A DNA stretch of 64,000 bases from Isoetes taiwanensis (taxonomy: Eukaryota; Streptophyta; Lycopodiopsida; Isoetales; Isoetaceae). Numbering within the stretch: position 1 is the stretch's first letter; every line of letters starts with the position of its first letter. The notes below the pieces were generated by a model. That model was given only the letters and a program-made list of their open reading frames with translations. It was not told the DNA's origin and ran no database searches. Shown here one piece after another: positions 35,028 to 47,149 of this stretch. Where the stretch lies: contig JAJEKV010000008.1 of NCBI GenBank assembly GCA_021234155.1, forward strand, positions 6,848,445-6,912,444, given 5' to 3'. Made by a program: the position numbers and the translations under genes.

Positions 35028-38009
35028 TTAAATTAGAGTGTTTACCTCTTCCCGCAATTCACTTGGCAGCCCCTCCCATGAGACTAACTTGTACAGAGTC
35101 ATCACATCTGAGAACTTTATCCCCTCCCATGTATGAAGAGGTATAGCTAGTAGAATCACAGAGAGTAAGTCTGCTGATGCAGGATACAAATGGCAGAGTA
35201 TCCCACACATTGTATGGCCATTTGGGGCAGTTGGCATAAGTATGTCAAAGTGGATATCTCATGCATTGATTGGCTCATCTAGAGCAACGGTAGATCCTAG
35301 CTTATCCTTAACACACTGCCCCTCAAGTTTATAGTGATCCAACGGTTCAGATCAATCTTGATCAGTGTGTTACTGGAGCTATAACACACTGCTACTCCAT
35401 AACACCCTAGGATGTTATGAAATGAACGGATCCAGATCGATTTTGATAATGATCGGATGGCCCAAAACTCTCGGGGCAGTGTGTTAAGGGCAATAACGCC
35501 CTGGCGCTCGGGTGTTACTTCAAAAAAAATTTTCGGGCCATCAAAATGGCTCGGGCGTGCGCTACGCACACACCCTCGCCATTTTGATGGCCCTCAATTT
35601 TTTTTTTCAGTAACACCCTCGGCCCAGGGCGTTATCTACTCCATATTAGTCTTCGTGGTATATTTACAGTTCATATTAGAGATATTATGACATCCAGATA
35701 ACCATGCCGCTCCATCACAGCAGGCTTTAGAAACACACTCAGACAAAGTAAGTGAGCATGGACAACCTATTGATTTCATCCATTTGCTGATCAACATATG
35801 CAACTTCGTTGCCCTCATTTGCTGAAGAATCCTTACCTGCAAAACAAAGTACTAGTACCTAGCAATCGTAAAGTGTGCTTTGCTTTTTATCTGCAAATAC
35901 ACAAATGAGGATGAAGTGATTGGATTATGATGCCTTTGCACAAGCTTTCATCTTAAGAAAAGGTTATAAGATTGGCCTACAAAGTACTGCAAAATGGAGA
36001 TGAATTGTTGTAAACTTGCACCTTACATTCCAGACGCAGGGCTTCATCATCTTTTAAGTTTGTGCTTGGTCCCTTTACTTCAGCTATCCAGTTGATAAAA
36101 CTCCGTACGTCTCCCGGAAAGGAGCCCAGGAGTATAGAAAACACGTCTTCAACAGCTTTAATTTCCTCTTTTTGCATAAGTTGGGGCGCTTGTTGGAGAA
36201 GATACTTAGACATTGCTTTCCACTCCGTACACCTGTAAGACTGAGCAAACTGTTTCATCATTCATGTTATGCAGCACAAGAACAACGAAATGCAATCTAA
36301 CAAAGTTCAAACCGAGGTAAACATGGAGTACCTCGCTAAAGTGAACAAAATAGAAGGACCTTGCTCGCCCTTAGAAATCAGCATATATCTGCAAAAACAA
36401 AGTGTAAAAGAATGATGAGAACTAAAGCCATACACAGCCATGCAATATGTAATATGAGTAGCAACTTCTTTCCCAATTGAAAATATCAAAATGCTCATCC
36501 ACTGGGTGTCAACAATAATCTAATGTTTCCCTCTGCGCGTGTGTGCAAATGCATGTGCAAAATGGCGCATGTGGCCAAGCAAAGTTAAGCATATTTTACA
36601 TATTCAATAACATTGCAAAAGCAACTTAATGGGCATGGAACTGGATGGGTTTCCCTCCTTTTCAATATGATCTCACTGCACGCTGCCAATTAGCCCGGCT
36701 AAACAGGAAATAAATCCGGTGGTTCATCCCGCTCCCAAAAGCCTCCACAAAATGATACAATTTCTACAAGAATTGCTTGTCTTAGCATTAATGAGGACGG
36801 ATATGAGGAAGGATCCGAAGCACACGTACAATAATGTGCAGTGCGGCAGTTACTTTCTTGAAATTGGGACAGATCAAAAAGCGAGGCACAAGATTTACCA
36901 TTTCTAAATCATAGCAGGCTAAGGCAAAAGAACACCTTAGTTTTACATGATAATATACTATTAGAATGCTGCGCAGCACTATAAATCGAGAAAATGATCT
37001 GGCATCAGAGGCCTTTGCAGAAAACACAAAGTTGAGATGTGTTGGCAACTAAGTAGATTTCTTCAAATTCAGAAAATGCGCTTTCTTCATTAATGATGAG
37101 GTCATAATTCTAAAATACTGGTTTCTAAAAGGGATCGCAGTGACCTCACGATATTTTACTAATATCTGCAGACATATTCTATAACATCATATTTTGCCTA
37201 GTTATGAATTCTATTTGATCCTAACGCGCTGTCACATTTCCATCATATACACCAGAGCAGTATCCTACAGATGTTAATAGAATCTTTCTTTTTATCCACA
37301 TCCAGTACCAGTTTGTGTAATGATTATTATAGCAAAGAAAAATTGCATAAATTGGACAGGTTAATGGTTAGCACTAACTCTATTGTCTTCTAACTTATTA
37401 TTCTATACTTGGTCATTGCTTACCCTCTTAACTTCCCCGTAGAAGAATCAATTGTGTTTATTGCTTCCCAAAGAAGTGATACAGGCACCCAATGTGGAGG
37501 ATACTTGAAGCGCGCAACATCAAGTATCAAAACCATATCCCTACCCGAGTGATAACCCCCAAGAGGAGAGAAATGTCCTAAGCCAGTCTGAGAAGCAATG
37601 CAAACAAAATAAATACCAGATTTTTATAACAAAAGCAAATATGTGAAAAATAGATAAACAAAAGAATGCCAGAACAATGCTTAATTGGACTTGGTAGTTT
37701 CTTCATTAAGAATTTAGGCATGCCAAGCTTGCTGCCCAATCTGTTAACTTCATGAGACAGACTCAACTGACTAACATGATATTATTCTAAATATTTAAAT
37801 CATGTCTCATTGCCATTCTATGGTCTTGTATTGATGATCTGAAATGCACAAGAGCTAAGTTCTGATGCCACCAAAAAAAGGTTAGGTTGACTCTCACCTA
37901 AAAATGATTACAAACCTGCTGGAAAGTCTTCCTGCTGTAGGATGCCAATAAGTGAGAATTCTTAAAAGATGTACATTTCCGAATATGCTGCCGAAATGTG
38001 TCCAACGAA
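35028..38009 (-). CDS. PCS: Phytochelatin synthase, C-terminal two thirds (first exon(s) not found)
   Basis: Phytochelatin synthase joins gamma-Glu-Cys units of glutathione into metal-binding phytochelatins in the cytosol. Six exons join in phase on the minus strand: 37916-38009, 37424-37587, 36332-36388, 36022-36232, 35668-35836 and 35028-35257 (stop). The second gives [18 protein letters not shown] and [15 protein letters not shown]; its GHF His and LDV Asp are 18 residues apart, as the catalytic His162 and Asp180 of Arabidopsis PCS1. Later exons match the variable C-terminal domain, including [16 protein letters not shown] and [13 protein letters not shown]. No stop or frameshift is seen. 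The exon with the catalytic Cys (family motif PAFCGL) was not found up to 47 kb. The 5' end may lie behind a long intron or be lost. The last intron is mostly two foldback repeats. Confidence 0.85.
35306..35489. mobile_element. 184-bp MITE-like element with 17-bp perfect terminal inverted repeats
   Basis: The left end reads CCTTAACACACTGCCCC (35306-35322) and the right end is its exact reverse complement (35473-35489). The arms continue to pair more loosely inward. It lies inside the last intron of the phytochelatin synthase gene. Possible target duplications are not clear because a second hairpin abuts it. Confidence 0.8.
35493..35635. repeat. 143-bp GC-rich foldback
   Basis: Arms of about 65-70 bases pair around a centre near 35562. 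The left arm begins ATAACGCCCTGG and the right arm ends CCAGGGCGTTAT; the inner arms share GGGCCATCAAAATGGC and its complement. It starts three bases after the preceding MITE, in the same intron. Confidence 0.85.
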
Positions 38010-39087
38010 CTTTTGTCCACATAAACCTAGGATATACCTAGGATATGCCAAAAGCCCACATAAACAAGGGTTTGCCCCCCTAGGGGCAACCCAAAAAAAA
38101 AGTACACATGGTCACATCACAATGTATTCAAAGTAGGTTGAACCATGAAAACCTTAACATGTATACTAACTCAAACATATACGAAGAAGGGCAACTTTAG
38201 CAAGATGCCAATACACAAATCAATGCATTAGCATGGTTCACCACAAATATAAAGGTAATCAAACTATGTGCCAAAAGGGATTGCTTTACTTTATTTTGAT
38301 CGTAAGATCATCAAGCAAAACATACCATCAAAAGTATGAATTATCTTCCTATTTTAGGACCCCCTTCAATAGAAATTGCAGTAAAGTACTTTCGTTGAAG
38401 CACTGGATCATCATTTAACCAAGCTGCAAGAAGTGGTTCACATGACGTTGGTAGTGTTAGAAAGCTAGTTGAAGTAAATGATGGTATTTATTTGTTCTCA
38501 AAATTCTAGTTCTAGCTTAAGTCTAGTTTATTCCACACTACTCTAGGTTAAATTTCTCAGAGTTCCAATAATGTTCTAATTATTTCATTTGGTATTTGGG
38601 GGAAGTATTTCTCACATGGTTTTCCCTAGATTTGGGGTGTGTATCGTATGCAAAACAGTAGTCCAACTGTATTTTTTGAGCAATTCGAGCTGCTTGTCGG
38701 GCAGTCAATGCAGCGTATGAAGATCGACTCTTGGATGTGTTTTTTTTTTTCTGGTCTCTATGCATGGTTTGAGAAAAGAAGGATAAGAATGCATTCTCCT
38801 CTCCTTTCCTTGGCAGCAAGGGATCCGAGTTGGGCAGTCTTCTAGGCAGAGGTTCCGCTGGTAGGTAGCCCGTGCTCCTTATTTGAATACAAAATCACAG
38901 ATTCAAAGTGGCATGGGGAGTCGTTTGAGGCGAGTAGCTTAGCCGAGCCACAAAAGTGTGGTGATTTCCTGGGACGAGCAGCAAAAGCGTGGCAAAAGCC
39001 TGGGCCGAGGTTGATTTCCGGGAATAGGAGGCGCGCTCTTGCCTCTGTTTGATGTTCTGGCAGGAGATAACTTAATTCTGATAAGGC
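38010..39087. other. No recognisable gene
   Basis: Searched on the minus strand for upstream phytochelatin synthase exons; none recognised. Confidence 0.45.
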
Positions 39088-39269
39088 GGATTCTGGATGC
39101 GGGATGGGCTAAGCTGGGATGTTCTTCAGATCAATAAACGAAGGGTTAATGGAAGTCAATTAGAATTCTTGACAGGAATTAGTTTGAACGAAGGTTTGAC
39201 ATTTTGTTCCTCAGATCCTGGGCCGATTCTGGATGCAGGATGGGCTAAGCTGGATGTTCTTCAGATCTG
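39088..39269 (+). repeat. Direct repeat pair, 136 bp apart
   Basis: GATTCTGGATGCGGGATGGG and the following GCTAAGCTGGGATGTTCTTC recur at 39225-39269 with two or three differences. The interval between copies is unique. Confidence 0.75.
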
Positions 39270-39839
39270 GGAGCTAAGCTGCCTAGCTGGTAAGGTGCCG
39301 AAAATCCAGGGCCATATATGGTGGCGGCGATGGTTGGAGAATGCTTGCAGGCAGAAATTTGAAGCTGCGTCTACACCATTGGAAGTGGCAGACGTTTTTC
39401 CAATGGAAAATGTTGTAGCTGTTCATGTGGCATAGACCAGGGCTTTTCCTGCAGATCAATGGCCAGGAAGGAAGAACATAAAACCCGATAAGGAAATGAA
39501 AATAATGAATAAACATATGAAACACCAAAACTAACACCAAATTCGCATTCACATCATTTTGAACTTTTGTGATGGTTGTCGGATTACAATATACTTTAAT
39601 AGTAGGTCCAACCTCATAGATTTTGAACTAAAGAAATGTTCGCGACGGCCTTATCCGCCATGATAAGTTTTTTTTATAAATAATAGCTCCTAACTTATTT
39701 GGAAGGATTGGAGGCCTATTTAAGGGTGGGCAACGTCTTAAAGTTGATAAGTTGATCACTGAACGCAGCGCCTCTTCGGTGTTAAAATTCTACTACGGTC
39801 CACAATTGGTGACCTCTAGGTTTTTTTTTTAGCACGTCA

Positions 39840-40060
39840 GCCTAACCAAGCGTGCAACCCCTATCCACGTATCACCTCCACCTCATCAAAAACTGATGTG
39901 GCAATAGCTATCACCATTAGATCTTCATTTTGCAAGATCTAGGGCTATGAAAATTAGAAAAGGCCTAAAAATATATACGGAGAATAGAATGGGTGCCGAT
40001 TCCTGTACCGCTTCTCTTCCCTGCTTGAACTTTCTCCTTCGGTCTGTCACTTTCCCTCTA
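39840..40060 (+). repeat. Interspersed repeat, copy 1 (copy 2 at 44890-45100)
   Basis: Shared phrases in the same order with 44890-45100 are TATCCACGTA(T/A)CA, TCCACCTCA, GATGTGGCA, GACCATT(G/A)GATCT and GAAATTAGAAAAGG, then CGGAGA(A)TAGAAT and a pyrimidine-rich CTTCCCT tract. By eye they are about 75% alike over 200 bases. Noncoding; element class unknown. Confidence 0.6.
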
Positions 40061-43000
40061 GTTTTTTTTTTCCCTTCTCTTCTTTCGTTTCTTCCTTTGC
40101 TTTACATTTATGTTTCTGGCATGCAGATATGACGAGCCAGTGCTCTTCCCTTTCGCTCAACAACCAGTGGCCATAGCCAAGGTTCTGCAGTCGGATACTT
40201 AGGCCTATCGGATCTGTCTCTTCGGCATTAGAATAGATATATGCAAGAGGTTATTTTGCTTCCTTCGTTTTTTTCTCTAACGCTTTCTATTACAGGGTTT
40301 GATTTGATTGGCCTGCGCTAACTCTAGAATGGCCAGCCATGTGACCGACCTGGAGGTTCTTTTGCAGGGTTTTGGCTCTGCCATGGCCGGCTATATGATC
40401 GGCCTCAATCCTTGCAAGGTCAACCTGAACTTGCCATGGCCATCGTTTTTGACCGCCCGCATTTTCAAATTCGCCGCTTGAATGCGGCTTTAAGAACCTC
40501 CACCGAGTTCATGGCCGACCATGTGTTTTTCTTGATGTGTAATCTGTTTTGAAAGAATTTTCGGTCAAAAAGGAAAATGGTAATCATCACGAAATTTGAT
40601 AGAGAAAAGAAACAGATAGAAACGAATCTCCAGTCCTCCTTCTTGCATCTTTTAACCTCAAAATTTGTTCTGATATTCTCCAGAGAATAAACTAGGTGTG
40701 GACCATAACAATGCCTCAAGCATGGGGCCATTGCTCCTATTTTGATTGCTTTCTTTTGCTTGAGAATTTTGCTTGATGATGAGATGAGCCAGGGCTTCAT
40801 CACTATCTACCTTTTCTGATATCATTAGCATGGGGAAGAAGTGGCAAAACCATTCCTGCCAATGGATCTCTTTGCTCTTCAGCACTCTTCCAGTCTCAAT
40901 AACTGAGGTACGATTGTTCGCTTTATTTCTGAGATAAAATTCTTGGCATGAGCAGGATCGTTTTATGTTCTTAATCTCTCAACATGGACACATTGCATTG
41001 AAAGCTTTTACGCTCACTTTCTTAGCATCTATTGCCAATGCCATGAGGACTACCGTATCAAATTGTGCCATGTAAATCCACTAATCATATATAGGACATT
41101 CCTTTTAGCCACCCAACTACATTGAGATAAAATGTCTACCTAGATGGTAGGAAGAAAGTGCAATTGATTTCAAATACATCCTTGGACACAAGAACTGTCA
41201 CTGTGTTCATTGCTTCTAATTCCAAAACTGAGATCATATTGTTTCCCTTAATGGGCATACCATCTGATTCGCACGTCTGCTTTGTTGAAAAATAACATGC
41301 TCCACCCTTAATGGGCACACCCGTAATGGCATGAATGCTTGAGCAAGATTGCAACACTTGGTCTATATTTTACAGCTCGTGGCTTCACTTCAGCATTCAA
41401 GCAGTGGAAATACATGGCTTATTACACATTAGCCCTTTTATTGTAAGGCAACATTGATAGATGCAAGCATTTATTCACACTTCGTTAACCCTGTTATAGC
41501 AGCATAGATAGAGGTAAGATTCATTTATTCACACCTCGCTGCTAGAGAGCTGTTTGAAATGCTTTTATCTGGAGTTTTCACAGGCCTGCTCTATCTTTCT
41601 TATTTGAGAGCAATTTGAATGAATCATATTTGGGGGATACCGAATGTATGTTTTCTTTAACTTTTTATTCTGCTTTTTCAACAATGTCTGCTCTCCATTT
41701 GCATTTGTGATTTGTTTACTCTATTTGCTTGCATTAGTAGCTCTCTTGTTTCTGGGCAAGAAACAAATGTAGACCTTTCCAACAATGTTGTTTGCAGCCA
41801 TTGTGCACGGCCACTCTTATTTGAATGTCACAGGTTTTAAACATCTTATGCTTCAATAATTTCCTTTTGCATGTCACTTCTGTAGCTAACCCAGTTTATT
41901 CTGTTTCTCCCTTCTTTCTGTATGTTTGGTGCATTTCTTTCTCCTTTGCCAACATGTTGATTGCATGAATTACGTGTTGTATTAGATGCCATAATTTATG
42001 CTTGAGTTATCCCTAAATATGCAGCATGATGTCCAGCATAAATTCATCCAAAAATTATAGGGCTTATCAAGCTTATGCTTCTTACATAATCTGGTGTCTA
42101 TATTATGTATGGACAAACTAGTTTCTACATCTTAATTGTTATGGTAGCATAGCTCCAATACTTGTCTAACCCATTTTATTTTATTTTATTTCATCTAAAA
42201 ACCCATTCCATTTTGTACGTATTATCAATACCCTTTATAATTATTCTGTTACAGCATTTGTGAGCAGCCCATTTGTACCACCACTCTTCATTCAGCCTTG
42301 TGATTCATCAGACAATGAGCTTCACCTAATAAGCCATGTATGCTCACATTTAATGTAGGTCTGTAAAGCATATCTGGGAAACAGTATTATATAACAACAC
42401 TTGAATGTACTATCATCTGTAGAAGGTCCAAAATGTACATGAAGATTCTCCTCTAATTAACAAGTTTTTGGGTGCCCAAATGAAAGTTGCAGCAGTTTTG
42501 TTTCATCATAAAAAAAGGGAAAACGATATCTTTTGTTCCTGTAGCCTCCTAGTTACCTCTCCTACTTATTTCTCGTAATGGCACGTAAAGCTACTTGCAC
42601 GTCATTATGGAGGATTATAAGCCGCACTACATTGCCACGTTGCTTAAAAGATGGTTGGATATCCCGTTGATAGCTAAGGAAATAATTCCCACGCACTTGC
42701 ATTTTACATTTTGCAGGCCTCTAAACTCTTGTCTTGCGACTTTGTTATTTGCATATTTAGCAAGAAACATCTCACTTTCATTACAACATGCAATTGCACA
42801 TATTATATTTATTTGCCCGACCCCCCAAGTATAGATTATATTTTAGCAGATTTTGACTTCATTAATGTGTCTCTTGTAATTGTGTTAGCATTTTGCTTTC
42901 TATGAAACGAGTGGCACATGTTCTAGTACAGTAGACTCCTAGGTTGTAACAAAAGCTTCAGCCGCATATTGAAAAACATGTCTTGGAGATTTCTACCTTG

Positions 43001-44518
43001 TTTAAGTTGCTCAATCCACTAGATGTATTTTAACATTGTACCAGTCTTTGCAACCTAGTAGCCATGCAATCTCTCATTGAAGTTGGCAATTTTTCACGTT
43101 GCAAGAGAACCTTATTTTTCAATACTCATAACAAGCATTATTTGCATCATTAAAAAAGCAAATTCAAGGCTGGAAATCATTTATGCCCCTTGTGCTTTTT
43201 TCTGGCTTTGTTCTCTACAAATGTGAACAACTCATTTGAACACTATATGACAACAAATTATATGTTGCAAAAACTATCGAAAGTTTAGAACATCTCATTT
43301 GCCCACCATATGAAGATAAACTATCCAATGCAAAAACTGTCAAACCTAAAACTACCGAGTTCAAATGCATATCAATATTGTTAATTTGGGATTTTCAAGT
43401 TTGTCTGATAATGTTTTCATCCCTAATCAAATGCAAAACTAAATCCAAGCCTAAAATTGCCCAATCCTCCTGTTGCGCCTAACTGTCAAACATAACACAA
43501 TACAATTTCAATCTCAAATGCTACTTTAATAATCATAAACACATGTAATCTAAAACTAAATAATAAGGAAGAAACAAAACATCTAGATCGCAAATCAACT
43601 CCTAACACAACTAACAATGACACAGGTAAAACAACACCGACGATAAAGATATATTTCCTAACGTGCAATAAGAACAACAAGAAATACATCGGGCAAACAA
43701 CAAACCTATCAACAAGGTGCAAACAACACAAATCAAAACCAAATCTCAAAATGGCAGCAGACGTCCATAAGTACAAACCGTACGAAAAGAACTTCCACAT
43801 CGACCTTTTAGAAGAAACCAAAACCAAGAAAATGCCAAACGAAATCGAAAGACGTTACATGCCATTTTATCACCATGGAATTATAGGGGTTGGAGCTTTC
43901 ACTTGCAGCTTGGAGCTGGAACTTTTACTTGGAGGCTAGAACTGCAAGGCCATACAGAGTATGCAAAATTAGAGTATGCAAAATTAGAAGGTACGTTGAT
44001 TTCTGGTTGAATTTCGTCCTATAGGGAAAATATCTGAGACAAAAAATGATGATTTTGCATTCCAGATTTAACTAGTTGTGGATGAAGTAGTGGTTGCAAT
44101 CATGAATAGTCCCGGTACAGTTTTGTTGTAATGCAGATATTTGATTTTAAAGATGAAGCTCCAATGCAATAACAAATTTTGTTTTTTGGATGTACAGATG
44201 GAATCATGCCATTATAAAATGAGGAAATAATGATAGCACCCACATATTGGTGGTAAATTGTTGTTTTTGGCTATAGAACATCATTATATTTTGTGAAGAG
44301 GTACATTTAGCTTTAAATTAGACCAATATGGTCTGTACTAGTCCATAAAATTGTATAGTTTCATTGTATAAACATTTTATGAGCAATGTTGTAAGAATCA
44401 ACTTGAACTATATTGCTGTAACAAAGTGTAATTGTACCACAATAAATTGTGTCTTTACCAAAGACCACGGTGTGCGAACTTTGCTTTATGGATAACTTTC
44501 AATACATACTGTGTGCAT
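40061..44518. other. Long featureless AT-rich stretch
   Basis: Only frames of 62-113 codons, without known motifs, and no long repeat apart from a 17-bp doublet (AGAGTATGCAAAATTAG) at about 43959-43992. I see no gene, RNA gene or element here. Confidence 0.5.
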
Positions 44519-44594
44519 AAGCATATTTTATAAGGGAATATATGAAGTCTGATCATGCACACATATTTTATAAGGGAATATATGAAGTCTGATT
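44519..44594 (+). repeat. Tandem duplication, ~44-bp spacing
   Basis: CATATTTTATAAGGGAATAT followed by ATGAAGTCTGAT occurs twice, exact over 32 bases. Confidence 0.85.
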
Positions 44595-44889
44595 AGTGCC
44601 AGTGCCGAAGCATCTTTCAAAAACTATAAGCATTTTGCAGTTCCAAAGTAGGCAAGAGTAGAATGCTTAAAAGAAGGAGCCCAAAGTCTTAACCAAAGTG
44701 CAAATGCCTAGGCCATGGTAAGGATACAGAAAAAGCAATTCGTTCAATGCAAGTAATTCTCTCATACACTGAAATGCTTACAAAATTCTCAAACATAACT
44801 AGTTTAACTAGGCACGATGAGGTACTTGTACACATGCTGTAAACTGGCTAGGAGCTTCTTTCAAAAGCCCTACCGGGCCTACATTCTTT

Positions 44890-45100
44890 CCTCAAATTCT
44901 AGCCTATCCACGTAACATCTCCACCTCAACAAAAAATGATGTGGCAGTGCTTATGACCATTGGATCTAATATTTCTAGCATCGACGGCCTCTGAAATTAG
45001 AAAAGGTCAAAAAATAACACGGAGATAGAATACGTCGCGCTCTCGTCTTCGTTCTTCTTTCCCTTTCGATTCTCTTCCCTCCAGCCTTTTCATTATAGTC
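44890..45100 (+). repeat. Interspersed repeat, copy 2
   Basis: Partner of 39840-40060 in the same orientation, sharing the same ordered phrases and the pyrimidine-rich end. Confidence 0.6.
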
Positions 45101-47149
45101 CCCTCGTTAAGCTAACTCGTTGTTTTTTGCTGTGATTGTGATATCTGCGGGGAATCCGTCTAAAAAGTTCTATTTATCTTCTTATAGGCATCGATCCATC
45201 TAATAGGATGCCAGACCTATTCCGGCACATGATTTTTTGTTTCTTTTCCACTTCCCTGTTCGCGTGGCTGGGCCGTTAGGGTATGGAGGATGGGCAACCA
45301 AAGCAAAGAAGCAACAGGGAACATATGCTTTTTGCAGGTATCAGACTTTATGCCAGCAGAACAAGAGCGATGGCAGTCGTTGTCAAAACAAGGACTGGAG
45401 TATAGTACTTTGCAAAACATTCGATTAATAACTATGTTGGTGACCGTTTGTTTTGAGCTTCCGCAACTAATCGTATCAGCCTTGCAATTGCTGAATCTTC
45501 AGAAAGGGCACTAGTCTTCATGGTCATGAATCCAACAGCAGCAACCAGAAGCGGCTATGGCAGAAAGAAAAGAGATTCTGCATTTCGGATCTTCAGAAGA
45601 AAACACTGGCTTCTCTACGCTCCCTGGAACTGGCAAAATAAAGACTGGAAGTTCAAGGTTCCGTTCTATACCTTCTGATTTCTTACTTCAATTTTCTATA
45701 TGCAGGTGTCTATGCAAATCATAATTTGTGCCTGGACCATATCAACGTCTGTGGATTTTATTATGACTACATTGATCTCCCTTTCTACAACATAGGTACC
45801 TAGAGAGTTGTCTCATTTCAGCATGACCCATAGTTTAATGAAATTGTCTGTTTAATGAAGTTGTTTAATGAAGTTGTCCGAAAGATTATCCATGTGCTGA
45901 GGTTCTTTACAGTATTAGCGAGACCTCTCATGGATTATGGAATTGTCAGCATGTTTAGAAAGAGCAATTAATAAACGTAGATGGACTTATTTTCAGATAT
46001 GCCTTATTTACTTATGTTGATTGCTTGAACTTTGTAGATGTCCATAACATCCTACATTGTATAATGGAATCTGATGGCAGTTCCCCTCCCTTTTCTATTT
46101 TTTGAAGCCCTCATAATCTGTAATTTCTGCTTTACATCTTATTATTCTCAATATATTCTGGTTTGAAAAGTGCCATCGCTAACAACGAAGAGATCTGCAT
46201 ACATTTTCAAAGGCTCATATGCTGAGGTTTCTCCATTCTAAACTGCCTATTGCATTGTATGTGAACCCTATTTTGCACCTTTCTCTGTTTCATGGCGCCT
46301 GCTTATGACAGTTAGGTAGCGATATGAAAAGGGATTGTTACCTCGCCTGTTAAGAATGTTTCCTCGGCTTCCCTTCATTATTTGCCTTTTTGGATGCTTT
46401 ATTTGTTTGCTTTATATCTTCCCATGCAGGATCTGTGAAAAGGGTTTCTATATTCTGGCAAAGCCTTGTTCTGCCTACATTTAGGTAGTGATATTTAGCA
46501 TCTCCCTTGTCATTGCTTGGGAGTCTGACATCTTGTTGGTACTACCTGAAAAGACAAGATGCTAAGATCTTTTGCCTGAAAGGAATTGTGGTAAATATTC
46601 CAGTGAAATCTGATGCTACAGCAGAGAAGAGAGGTTTTTGTACATACAAAATTATTTCCAATGAATCACATCTGGGAAAACCAGCTAAAGCAAATATCTT
46701 GGATGAAGATCAGATGTGACACAATTGTACATGACTAAGCCTATCACATAATCTACTACAAGAGCAAGATCCTCTGTATTGTTAGCAAAATCATGTCTCA
46801 AATAATCAGAGAGATTTATTGTCAACAACTATTCAATGACCGAAAGTTAGTTTATATTGGTCACTCACATTTAGATCTGGCATTTTCTACATCACTAGAT
46901 CTGGCAGAGGTTAGTGTTGTAGTCAGATAAGGTCTCGAAAAGCATAATGGTTTATTCTTAGGGACTTGCTTGCAGAGCAGTTAAGATGTTTTAGATTAAA
47001 TGTGAACTATCCTGCCTTCTCTTCTTTATTTGTGCGGCTCTAATAAATCTACAACTGTAGGTCATTGCTCATGTTGTTTCCAATTGCCTGTAAGTATGAA
47101 AATGTGCAAGTTTATATTACGTCATTCTATTATCATACGCACAGGAGCC
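45101..47149. other. No recognisable gene
   Basis: Pyrimidine-rich AT sequence with several frames of 60-75 codons and no known motif. Confidence 0.45.
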
